In this document: positions 36,677-44,820 of the stretch, one piece after another | Numbering within the stretch: position 1 is the stretch's first letter | Layout: each line of letters opens with the position of its first letter | Assembly: GCA_030432235.1 (NCBI GenBank) | Contig: JAUIHT010000001.1 | Coordinates: 1,426,001-1,490,000 of the forward strand | Direction of reading: 5' to 3' | Length of the DNA stretch: 64,000 nucleotides | Origin: Verrucomicrobiia bacterium | Lineage (GTDB): Bacteria; Verrucomicrobiota; Verrucomicrobiia; Opitutales; Cerasicoccaceae | The notes under the pieces: generated by a model | Told to the model about the DNA's origin: nothing | What the model saw: only the letters and a program-made list of their open reading frames with translations | Databases searched by the model: none | Translations under genes and position numbers: made by a program

Positions 36677-37132
36677 ATGCTTCTCATTCTCTTTCGCATC
36701 GGAGACCAGCCGCACGCGCTCGATGCCACTCAGGTCGAGACGGTGGTTCCGGCGTTGCCTTTGCGGAAGATACCCGGCGCGCCCGTTTCCGTGGTGGGCG
36801 TCTTTGAGCATCAGGGGCGCATGATTCCTGTGGTCGACCTCTCTCTCGCTGTCACCGGTAAAGTCGCGCAGCCCTTGCTTAGTTCGCGTTTCATCATCGT
36901 CAAGGCGGGCGAGCGTCCCATCGCGTTGCTGGCTGAGCAGGTCACCGAGACTCTCGAAGTCTCCGAGGAGAAGCTCCAGGACCCCGGCTTGAAATCAAAG
37001 GATGCGCCTTTTCTCGGTGAAATCTTCCGTGACGAAGACGGTTCTATCGTCCAGTGCGTCACGCCCGGCAGTGTACTGCCAGAAGAGGTCCTGGCTTCGC
37101 TCCAACTCGAGCCGGAGGAGGCCGCGTCATGA
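36677..37132 (+). CDS. cheW: CheW-like adaptor (WspB position)
   Basis: 151 residues, a single CheW domain from the first residues (LLILFRIGDQPHALDATQVE) through VDLSLAVTG to the C-terminal strand. It couples receptors to the CheA kinase. Its stop overlaps the CheR start by four bases (ATGA). Equivalent to WspB by order. Confidence 0.88.
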   Translation: MLLILFRIGDQPHALDATQVETVVPALPLRKIPGAPVSVVGVFEHQGRMIPVVDLSLAVTGKVAQPLLSSRFIIVKAGERPIALLAEQVTETLEVSEEKLQDPGLKSKDAPFLGEIFRDEDGSIVQCVTPGSVLPEEVLASLQLEPEEAAS

Positions 37133-38388
37133 AGCTGCCACAAGACCTCGGCGCGCGGCTGGCCTCCAGCTACGGTTTGGACCCGAACCTCTGCCAGGGA
37201 CCGGGCCTGGAGCATGCCGTGCAGCATTGCCGGGAGAAATTGGCGCTGCCGGACAACGAAGCGTTCTTTACGCATTTGCGCAGCTCCCGTGATGCGTTTA
37301 AAGCCTTTGCCGAGGAGCTGCTGATCCCCGAGTCGTGGTTTTTTCGTGACCGCGCGCCATTCCTCTTTCTCAAGCAGTGGGTAAACGATGTCTGGCTGAA
37401 AGCGCATCCGGACAGGCCGCTCAAGGTGCTGAGCTTGCCGTGTGCTGCGGGGCAGGAGCCGTACTCCATCGCCATCACGCTGCTTGAGGCCGGACTCGAC
37501 CCCGAACGCTTCAGTGTGCTTGCCGGTGATCTTCACCCGTGTCTGCTCGATCAGGCGCGTGAAGGCCGTTACCGTGCCATCGCTTTTCGCGGTGGTGAGT
37601 TCTGCGACAAGGACAGGTATTTCGAGCAGGACAAGGACTGCCATCTGCGTGTGCGCGAGTTCGTGCGGCAGCGTGTGGAGTTTCGCCTGCTCAATCTCAT
37701 CGACCCGTTGTGCTATGCGGCGGCCTCGCCCTTCGACGTCATCTTCTGCCGAAACGTCCTTATTTACTTTGACGAAAAAGGCCGCAAAGCCGCTTTTCGT
37801 GGGCTTAGTCAGGCCCTTACGCCGGACGGCCTGCTCTGTGTCGGGCACGCCGACGCCCTCGGGCGCATCACGGAGGACTACCAGCGGGTAGGGCCGCCCG
37901 GTGCTTTCAGTTATCAAAGGAAACCCGCAGAGGCGCCTTCGTCCAGGCCCGCCCCGATTAAAGCTTTGCCGCGCAAAGCGAAAGCGTCATGGGTGGCAAG
38001 CAAGCCACTACCCAAGTACGCCCCGAAGAAGCCCTCCGAAAAAACTGAAGCCAAGGAGCAAAAGCCTCAAGCTGTGTCTTCCATCGGCCAGGCGCGCACG
38101 CTGGCGGACAACGGTAAACTTTCCGAGGCACAGCAGCTTTGCCGTGAAGAGTTGACCAGGTCCCCCGGCTCGGTCGAGGCGTTGTATCTGCTCGCGCAAA
38201 TCCTGCTCGCGCAAAAACGCATTCCCGACGGCGACGCCTGTCTGCGCCGCGTGGTCTATCTGGACCCAGGTCATACTGACGCGCTCTTCCGCCTGGCCCT
38301 GCTGGCCGAACAGCGCGGTGACGAACGCGAGGCCACGAACTGGCGCCGCCGCGCCACCAAACGCCAACTGGAGACCGCCAACCCGTAA
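37129..38388 (+). CDS. cheR: CheR methyltransferase with C-terminal TPR (WspC-like)
   Basis: 419 residues. CheR domain in the first ~265: FFRDRAPF, the S-adenosylmethionine loop LPCAAGQEPYSIA, GDLHPCLLDQAREG and the FCRNVLIYFD motif. A Pro/Lys-rich linker (about 265-315) leads to two or three TPR motifs (about 320-415). CheR-TPR fusions are typical of WspC and related alternative pathways; it methylates receptor glutamates. The start at 37129 overlaps cheW. Confidence 0.93.
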   Translation: MKLPQDLGARLASSYGLDPNLCQGPGLEHAVQHCREKLALPDNEAFFTHLRSSRDAFKAFAEELLIPESWFFRDRAPFLFLKQWVNDVWLKAHPDRPLKVLSLPCAAGQEPYSIAITLLEAGLDPERFSVLAGDLHPCLLDQAREGRYRAIAFRGGEFCDKDRYFEQDKDCHLRVREFVRQRVEFRLLNLIDPLCYAAASPFDVIFCRNVLIYFDEKGRKAAFRGLSQALTPDGLLCVGHADALGRITEDYQRVGPPGAFSYQRKPAEAPSSRPAPIKALPRKAKASWVASKPLPKYAPKKPSEKTEAKEQKPQAVSSIGQARTLADNGKLSEAQQLCREELTRSPGSVEALYLLAQILLAQKRIPDGDACLRRVVYLDPGHTDALFRLALLAEQRGDEREATNWRRRATKRQLETANP

Positions 38389-38391
38389 CGC

Positions 38392-38976
38392 ATGCCCGAC
38401 GAGAATCACAGTGAAGCCAAACCGAACGGGCGCATCCGCCTGTTGGACCGGCCTGCGCCGGAGGGCTACCTACGCGAGTGGCAAGACCGCTTGCGTGACA
38501 AGCCCGACGACGAGGTGCGCGACACGGTGGCCTTGCTGGTCTTCCGCGTGGCCAAGGAGTGGCTGGCCCTGCGTGTGGGTTCCGTGGCGGAAATCACCGC
38601 CGACGCACCGGTGCACCGTGTGCCGCACCGCACCAACGAAGTCTTGCGTGGCATCGTGAACGTCCGCGGCGAGCTGCAACTGGCCTTTTCACTACGCGCC
38701 ATGCTGGGCCTGCGCGAGGGCAGCGCTCCCCAGGCCAGCGCGCGCGTTTATCCGCGTATGATCATGATTGCCAGCGAGGGACAACGCTTCGTCACACGCG
38801 TCGACGAAGTCATGGGCGTATCGCATTTCGAGACCGCGCTCATGGAGGACGCCCCCGTGACGGTCAGCAAGGCGCTGGCCACCTTCACCCGCGGCCTGTA
38901 CTCCTGGCACGACAACAAAGTGGCCGTCCTCGACGACGAACTTATCTTCCACAGCCTCCTCAACCAACATCTATAA
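38392..38976 (+). CDS. cheW: CheW-like adaptor (WspD position)
   Basis: 194 residues: a ~45-residue N-terminal extension followed by a CheW domain (LLVFRVAKEWLALRVGSVAEI, NVRGELQLAFSL, TRVDEVMGV). The longer N terminus and its place between CheR and CheA match WspD. It starts three bases after the cheR stop. Confidence 0.9.
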   Translation: MPDENHSEAKPNGRIRLLDRPAPEGYLREWQDRLRDKPDDEVRDTVALLVFRVAKEWLALRVGSVAEITADAPVHRVPHRTNEVLRGIVNVRGELQLAFSLRAMLGLREGSAPQASARVYPRMIMIASEGQRFVTRVDEVMGVSHFETALMEDAPVTVSKALATFTRGLYSWHDNKVAVLDDELIFHSLLNQHL

Positions 38977-38991
38977 ATGAAACCGATTTTT

Positions 38992-39060
38992 AACCGCGGA
39001 TTACACGGATAGCACGGATGCAAGAAACACATATCCGTGTTATCCGTGTCATCCGTGGTT
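38992..39060. repeat. Inverted-repeat hairpin of CACGGAT units before cheA
   Basis: Arms 38992-39019 and 39033-39060 are inverted copies made of 9-nt units (CGCGGATTA, CACGGATAG, CACGGATG), with a 13-base loop. It sits 24 bases before cheA. Same architecture as 36592-36666 but with GGAT instead of GGAA units. Confidence 0.9.
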
Positions 39061-39084
39061 AAATAATATCCAGTCCTTTTTATC

Positions 39085-41922
39085 ATGAGCGCCGGCGACA
39101 GTTTTCCCATGCTCGACCTCTATCAGCAAGAGGCCGAAACGCATGGCGCCGCGCTCAACGACGGGGTGCTGGAGCTGGAGAAAAATCTGGAAGCGCCGTC
39201 CAAGGATACTTTGGATGCGCTCATGCGGGCGGCGCATAGCCTCAAGGGTGCGGCGCGCATCGTCGGCCTGAAAATCGTCGGCGATGTCGCCCACGTGCTG
39301 GAGGACGTCTTTGTCAAGGCAGGTCAGGGTAAGCTGGCCTTTGCCGTCGATAACCTCGACGAGCTGCTCCGCGCCGTCGACCTGATGGTCGCCTCCGGCA
39401 AGCAGGACGAGGCCGCGATGGGAGACTGGCTCAAGGCCAACGAACACCTGGCCGAGGATATCATCGTAGACTTAAAAGCCATCGAGGACCGCTCCGCGAA
39501 AAAAACGCCCCCCGTCGAGTCTCCCGAGGTCCCTGAGAAATCATCTGTGCCTTCTACGTCTGCAGTCTCATCTCCTACATCTGAAATCAAAAATCAGAAA
39601 TCTGAAATAAACTTGGCCGATGCCTCCATGCTGGACCTCTTCCGCACCGAGGCGGAGACCCAGCTCGGCACCTTGTCCGGTGGCCTGGTTGAGCTGGAGG
39701 ACGACCCGTCGCCCGAGCGCGTCGAGCCGCTCATGCGGGCGGCGCACAGCCTGAAAGGAGCGGCGCGTATCGTCGGCCTGGGGCCCGCCGTGGACCTTGC
39801 CCACGCCATGGAGGACGTCCTTGTAGCCGCCCAGAACGGCCAGTTGGAGCTAACCTCCGACGGCATCGACCTGCTCTTGCGCGCCACCGACTGGCTCAAG
39901 GCGATGTCCGTTGCCTCCGAGGACGAGCTCACCGCCTGGCCGCAAACGCACGGCGACGAGCTGGCAAACTTCCTCGCTGATTTAAAAGCACTGCTCGCAG
40001 GCGAAGCCCCCAAGGCCAAACCCGCGCCGCAGCCCGAGCAAAAGTCTCCCGAGCCACCCGCACCTTCGCCTGCGCCCACTGCCGAGTCTCCCTCGTCACC
40101 CGTTCCTCGTCCCTCGCCCCCCGTTGAGAAACCGGCAAAGAAGGAAACCGCCAAAGCGTCGTCCGGCAGCCGCTCCGACTCCGTTGTGCGCGTCTCGGCG
40201 GAGAATTTGAACCGCCTGATGGGCCTGGCGGCTGAGACCTTGGTGGAGACGCGTCGCCTGGAGCCTTTCCGCGAGAGCCTGTTAAAACTCAAGGAGACGC
40301 AGGCGGAGCTGAATCACCGCATCGAGGTCGCCGGGGCTTCGTTGGAACGGCAGCAGTTGCCGCCGACGGTGGAAGCGGAGCTGCACCAGGTCCGCGCCAG
40401 CGCGCGCCAGGGCCTCGAGGCCATCCGGCGGCAGATTGACTTTTTCGACAGCTTTTCGCGCAGCCACACCTTGCTCTCCGACCGCCTCTACCGCGAGGTG
40501 CTCGATAGCCGTATGCGCCCCTTTGGCGACGGCACCGTGGGCTACCCGCGGCTCGTGCGCGACCTCGCCCGCTCGTTGGAGAAGAAGGTCAAGTTCGAGG
40601 TCGAGGGCAAGGACACTCCGGTCGACCGCGACATCCTCGAGAAGCTCGACGCGCCGCTAAACCACATCCTGCGCAACGCCTGCGACCACGGCCTCGAAAC
40701 GCCCGCCGAGCGCGAGGCCGCGGGCAAGGACGCCAACGGCCACCTCTCCCTCAGCGCGCGCCACAGCGCCGGCATGCTCGTGGTCGAGGTCAAGGACGAC
40801 GGCAAGGGCATCGATATCGAGCGCGTGCGCGCCAAGGTGCAGGAGCGCGGGCTCTGCGCCGCCGACATGGCCGAGCACATGACCGAGGAGGAGGTGCTCG
40901 AATTCCTTTTCCTGCCCGGCTTCTCCACCGCCGGCAGCGTCACCGAGATTTCCGGGCGCGGCGTCGGGCTGGACGTCGTGCAGACCATGATGCAGGAAAT
41001 CGGCGGCCACGTGCGCGTGCAGACCGCGCTGGGGCAGGGCAGCACCTTCGTCATCGAGGTGCCCATCACGCGCTCGGTCATCCGCGCGCTGCTGGTCGAA
41101 ATCGACGGCGAGCCCTACGCCTTCCCGCTCAACCGCATTGTGCGCACGCTCCACCTGCCGCAGCAGGACGTCCGCGCGGTGGAAAACCGCCAGTACTTCA
41201 CCCTCGACAGCGCCAACGTCGGCCTCGTCTCCGCCGACGCTGCGCTGGGGCTCACCGGTCATGCTAGCAGCATCAGCCCCGAGCTGACCGTCGTGGTGGT
41301 CAACGACCGCAGCAACCTCTACGGGGTTGAGGTGGACAAACTTCTCGGCGAGGCCTCGCTCGTCGTGCGCCCGCTTGACCTGCGCCTCGGCAAGGTGCCC
41401 GGCATCTCCGCCGCCGCGCTGACCGAGGAGGGCGCGCCCCTGCTCATCGTCGACGTCGAGGACCTCGTGCAGGCCGTGGACAAGCTCCTCTCGGGCGGCT
41501 CACTCGTCCGCGCCGAGCGCCGCGAGGGCGGCGAGTCCAAACGGCAGCGCCGCGTGCTCGTGGTGGACGACTCCCTCACCGTGCGCGAGACCGAGCGCCA
41601 GCTTTTGGAGAACGCCGGGTTCGCCGTGGAGGTTGCCGTCGACGGCGCGGACGGCTGGAACGCGGTGCGCCTGGGCGACTTCGACCTCGTAGTCAGCGAC
41701 GTCGACATGCCGCGCATGAACGGCTTCGAATTCGTGGCCAAAATCCGCGCCGACAAACGCCTCGAGCGCGTGCCCGTCGTCATCGTTTCCTACAAGGACC
41801 GCGAAGAGGACCGCATGAAAGGCCTCGAAGCCGGCGCCGACTACTACCTCACCAAGAGCTCCTTCCAGGACGACACCTTCATCAACGCCGTCGAGGAACT
41901 AATCGGCGGGGCCGAGTCATAG
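39085..41922 (+). CDS. cheA: Hybrid CheA kinase with two Hpt domains and receiver (WspE-like)
   Basis: 945 residues. Hpt domain 1 with H51 and Hpt domain 2 with H221 share the identical segment LMRAAHSLKGAARIVGL, indicating duplication. Next come a Pro-rich linker, dimerisation domain, HATPase (LNHILRNACDHG, DDGKGID, GRGVGLDV), CheW-like regulatory domain and a C-terminal receiver (VVDDSLTVRE, phosphoacceptor in SDVDMPRMNG). The order and the fused receiver match WspE, except that WspE of Pseudomonas has one Hpt. The linker between the two Hpt domains is encoded by eight consecutive 7-nt units (39552-39607). It is the last gene of the operon before the repeat island. Confidence 0.95.
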   Translation: MSAGDSFPMLDLYQQEAETHGAALNDGVLELEKNLEAPSKDTLDALMRAAHSLKGAARIVGLKIVGDVAHVLEDVFVKAGQGKLAFAVDNLDELLRAVDLMVASGKQDEAAMGDWLKANEHLAEDIIVDLKAIEDRSAKKTPPVESPEVPEKSSVPSTSAVSSPTSEIKNQKSEINLADASMLDLFRTEAETQLGTLSGGLVELEDDPSPERVEPLMRAAHSLKGAARIVGLGPAVDLAHAMEDVLVAAQNGQLELTSDGIDLLLRATDWLKAMSVASEDELTAWPQTHGDELANFLADLKALLAGEAPKAKPAPQPEQKSPEPPAPSPAPTAESPSSPVPRPSPPVEKPAKKETAKASSGSRSDSVVRVSAENLNRLMGLAAETLVETRRLEPFRESLLKLKETQAELNHRIEVAGASLERQQLPPTVEAELHQVRASARQGLEAIRRQIDFFDSFSRSHTLLSDRLYREVLDSRMRPFGDGTVGYPRLVRDLARSLEKKVKFEVEGKDTPVDRDILEKLDAPLNHILRNACDHGLETPAEREAAGKDANGHLSLSARHSAGMLVVEVKDDGKGIDIERVRAKVQERGLCAADMAEHMTEEEVLEFLFLPGFSTAGSVTEISGRGVGLDVVQTMMQEIGGHVRVQTALGQGSTFVIEVPITRSVIRALLVEIDGEPYAFPLNRIVRTLHLPQQDVRAVENRQYFTLDSANVGLVSADAALGLTGHASSISPELTVVVVNDRSNLYGVEVDKLLGEASLVVRPLDLRLGKVPGISAAALTEEGAPLLIVDVEDLVQAVDKLLSGGSLVRAERREGGESKRQRRVLVVDDSLTVRETERQLLENAGFAVEVAVDGADGWNAVRLGDFDLVVSDVDMPRMNGFEFVAKIRADKRLERVPVVIVSYKDREEDRMKGLEAGADYYLTKSSFQDDTFINAVEELIGGAES
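39552..39607 (+). repeat. In-frame 7-nt-period tract inside cheA
   Basis: Eight consecutive heptamers, most beginning TC (TCTGCAG, TCTCATC, TCCTACA, TCTGAAA, TCAAAAA, TCAGAAA, TCTGAAA), translated as a Ser/Thr then Ser-Glu-Ile-Lys-Asn linker between Hpt1 and Hpt2. Composition is AT-rich inside a GC-rich gene, and the period matches the intergenic tracts elsewhere in the window. Confidence 0.85.
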
Positions 41923-42621
41923 GGGCAAAGAGCGCGTGGCGAGTGGCGCGTTAAGGTAGAAGCGGCGTCTCGCCGCTTTCCTTTGCCACACAGAAAAGCG
42001 GCAAGATGCCGCTTCTACCTTAAAAGATACCGCGCCCAGTCCGTTCAACAGCCATCTTGGCTGTTGAAGTAAACAGGCTGGAAGCCTAATTCACGCATCC
42101 CGTCGCCGCAATCGCAACGCCTTCCGTCCTGACCCCACCGGCCAGCGTCTTTACCCCAACGGGGTTACGTATTTTAGCCCAAGGTTGGCCGCCAGGCCTA
42201 CCTTGGGTACGAAGAACCAGTATTGCATTACCCCAACGGGGTTGCGGAGACACCATCGCCGCCCGTGAACCCTAATTCGCGGCCTATCCATTGGGATTTG
42301 CCACGCGTGCCTCATGCATCGTCACCCACGCATGCACCATCACCGCCCGTGCACCGGATTCCGCAACCCCGTCGGGGTAGGCCGTCCTGCATCGACGCAT
42401 CCCCAGGGTAGGTCTCGCTGCGCTCAACCAACCCCGGGCTAAAATCCGTAACGGCCTTGCCGTATTTTTGATACTGCCACCTGGCACAACGACGCCGCCA
42501 TGCGGCAAGATTACGCCCCTTGCTGCCCAAACCACCACACCCGCCACCCGACCCACGCCCCTCGTCACTCCACCCACATAAAAGCTTTCCTTAATCCCGT
42601 CATCTTGTGATAAAAATACCC
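41923..42621. repeat. Hairpin/inverted-repeat island A
   Basis: About 700 bases without a credible gene. Components: a large inverted repeat 41951-41980 / 41994-42023 (TTAAGGTAGAAGCGGC arms, each arm itself a hairpin); a hairpin at 42046-42066 (CAACAGCC stem); a 5-bp hairpin at 42075-42087; an element at 42151-42246 carrying ACCCC-AAC-GGGGT twice and CCCAAGGT/ACCTTGGG between; and an inverted copy of that element at 42362-42463. In the second copy the terminal hairpin is ACGGC-CTT-GCCGT instead of ACCCC-AAC-GGGGT, a paired change that keeps the stem. Lies between cheA and the KAP gene. Confidence 0.85.
42451..42469 (+). terminator. Possible terminator in island A
   Basis: ACGGC-CTT-GCCGT hairpin followed by A and five T (42465-42469). 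It could end transcription coming from cheA, although it is also one element of the repeat family. Confidence 0.4.
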
Positions 42622-44820
42622 ATGCCCTCGAAAAAAGCTGCCCCGGATTCTGGAAAGGACGACAACGTGTCGAAAAAGAAGGACGCCAAGTCGCCGCCGT
42701 CCCTGCCGCCGCTGATGATGTTCAGCGACGAGCCCATCGAGCGGCTTATGAGAGAACAGCAGCTTGACGCCGACCGCTTCTCGGAAACCATCGCGCGGGT
42801 TTGCCGGGGCGTCGAGGGCCCGTTCAACATCGGCGTCTTCGCCGGGTGGGGCGAGGGCAAGACCACGGCCCTCCGCCAGGCCAAGGCACTGCTCGACGCC
42901 ACGGCCCGCTCGCAGGAAAACCCGGACGGACACGACATCGTCACGGTGTGGGTCAACGCCTGGAAGTACGAGCACGACCAGCACCCCATGCTGCCGCTCA
43001 TCGCCTCCATCGTGGATGCCGTCGAGCAGAAGTTAAAAGCCATGAAGCGCGATGAGCAGGGCCAGATCGTCGGCGTGGCGGGAGACTTCTTTAAAAAGGT
43101 CAGCATTGGGCTGCGCGCGCTGGCCCACTCGACCACGGTGGAGCTGTCGGGCAACGTATTACCGGGCCTCGGCGCAGGCGTACAGCTCGACACGGGCAAG
43201 TGGGCCGAGGAATACGAAAAACTCTCCCGCATCCATGACCCGATGCTCGACCAGTCCATCTTTTTCAAGGCCGACCACATCCTCACACAGCTCTACGACA
43301 CGTTTCAAGGAGCCAACAAGGAGCAGTTAGAGACCAAAATCGTCATCTTCATCGACGATCTCGACCGCTGCCTGCCCGACAAGGCGATGGCGCTGCTCGA
43401 ATCCATCAAACTGGTCCTCGCACACCCGGGCTTTGTCTTCTGCCTCGCCATCGACCGGGACCCCGTCGACGCCTTCCTGCAAAAGCGGTACAAAAAAGAG
43501 TTCGGCATGAAGGAATACGCCAAGGCCAGCGGCGGACACTACCTCGACAAGCTGATACAACTACCCCTCCACCTGCCGCGACGCACGCAGCAGTTTGAAA
43601 AGCATATCGAACAGCTAATTTGGAAATATCGTGACACCATCCATGAGGCTGGATTTTCAAAAAAAGATCCAGGGCTCTCAGAAGTTCTCAATGGATTGTT
43701 TGAAGCAGCACCTGCTATTGCAAAGGGAACGGCCAGCAACCCACGCTCACTTGTTCGTCTTCTAAATCGACTGCTGTTTGACCGTGTATCATGGCAGGCA
43801 AAGCTCGAGGCAAAAGAAAATGACGGAACCTTGAGTGACGAGGACCTGAGCGTGACGCAGTTTATGCAGTTTGCAGCCATCTCGCGCATGTTGCAGGACA
43901 AGCTGAAACAAGAGCATTACCTTATGCTCGCTCTAGATCGTGGAGTTATGACGAATGCTTTGCTGCTTTATTTGCCGAAGTTTTCTAAAAAAGATGACGA
44001 TGAACCAAGTGAAAACATAGTTCTCTGTAGGCGGTTGGCAGAGCTCCCACATGAGTATGAAGAAGTCGGACAAGAGCTGGCTAAGCGTAGATTTAAAATA
44101 AAACAGGTATCATCATTTAGCACAGAGAAGTCAGATGTTTTGTCTGATTCTCCATATAGCCGTTTTGAGCAACGCTATCGCTTAATAGCATTAGCTGAAG
44201 ATTTAGATGAGCGTCCCTACCTCAAGGACATGCTGCGCACCGAGTTGGGACAACGTTGGCTCATAGAAGATGATTTACGCATACAAGTGGAAGGCTATCT
44301 TGCCACCGTCTCCGAAAAGCCCGACGAAAAGGAAAAGACGACCAAACCCGAATTTGAAGAGCTTTTCCAGCAGGTAAAGGACGACAGTCTGCAGGACAAT
44401 GAACGCTCTAGCGCCATAGGGGGACTTAGCTATTATTTTTCCAAGCGCTCAGAGGTCTATGAACTAATCAAAGCCTTGGCAGAAGATGCTGATACGCCAG
44501 ACACACTGCTTGCTATAGCAATTCGAATGCTTGGCTGGCGCTATACAAATCGTCCCGGAAGCTTCGAGCTAATCAAAGGTTATGCCGAGCGAGACAAGAC
44601 GTTAGACTTGCCTCGTAAAGAGGCTATCTTAGCGCTTGCTGCGCACTATATAAAGCGAGATGAGGCATTTGAGCTGCTCAAGCAGCTCTTAATCAAGGGT
44701 AGGCTATCGGAAAAGTTACGTGAATCGGTTTTATATGAAATTCGTAACTTTGAGTATGTCCAAAGCCGGGTGAGGCAATGGTGCGTGGAGCAGGGATTTT
44801 TTAAAGAATACGACTTATGA
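42622..44820 (+). CDS. KAP-family P-loop NTPase
   Basis: 732 residues from ATG 42622 (a GTG at 42607 is possible). Walker A GWGEGKT at 75-81, the KAP hallmark WVNAWKYE at 110-117 and Walker B VIFIDDLDRC at 241-250 are intact. The usual transmembrane insertion between Walker A and B is not evident. The C-terminal part (about 590-725) has HEAT-like helical repeats. KAP NTPases are linked to membrane-associated assemblies and, in several cases, to phage defence, but this gene has no partner. The first ~325 codons are GC-rich; from about 43600 the codons become clearly AT-richer, so the gene looks mosaic. Flanked on both sides by repeat islands. Confidence 0.88.
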   Translation: MPSKKAAPDSGKDDNVSKKKDAKSPPSLPPLMMFSDEPIERLMREQQLDADRFSETIARVCRGVEGPFNIGVFAGWGEGKTTALRQAKALLDATARSQENPDGHDIVTVWVNAWKYEHDQHPMLPLIASIVDAVEQKLKAMKRDEQGQIVGVAGDFFKKVSIGLRALAHSTTVELSGNVLPGLGAGVQLDTGKWAEEYEKLSRIHDPMLDQSIFFKADHILTQLYDTFQGANKEQLETKIVIFIDDLDRCLPDKAMALLESIKLVLAHPGFVFCLAIDRDPVDAFLQKRYKKEFGMKEYAKASGGHYLDKLIQLPLHLPRRTQQFEKHIEQLIWKYRDTIHEAGFSKKDPGLSEVLNGLFEAAPAIAKGTASNPRSLVRLLNRLLFDRVSWQAKLEAKENDGTLSDEDLSVTQFMQFAAISRMLQDKLKQEHYLMLALDRGVMTNALLLYLPKFSKKDDDEPSENIVLCRRLAELPHEYEEVGQELAKRRFKIKQVSSFSTEKSDVLSDSPYSRFEQRYRLIALAEDLDERPYLKDMLRTELGQRWLIEDDLRIQVEGYLATVSEKPDEKEKTTKPEFEELFQQVKDDSLQDNERSSAIGGLSYYFSKRSEVYELIKALAEDADTPDTLLAIAIRMLGWRYTNRPGSFELIKGYAERDKTLDLPRKEAILALAAHYIKRDEAFELLKQLLIKGRLSEKLRESVLYEIRNFEYVQSRVRQWCVEQGFFKEYDL

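Noticed and set aside
42223-42577. Short open frames in island A
   Set aside because: They are translations of palindromic repeats, low in complexity, without ribosome binding sites.
42622-44820. Complete phage-defence system
   Set aside because: Only the KAP NTPase is present; no nuclease, toxin or second conserved partner lies within the bracketed region.
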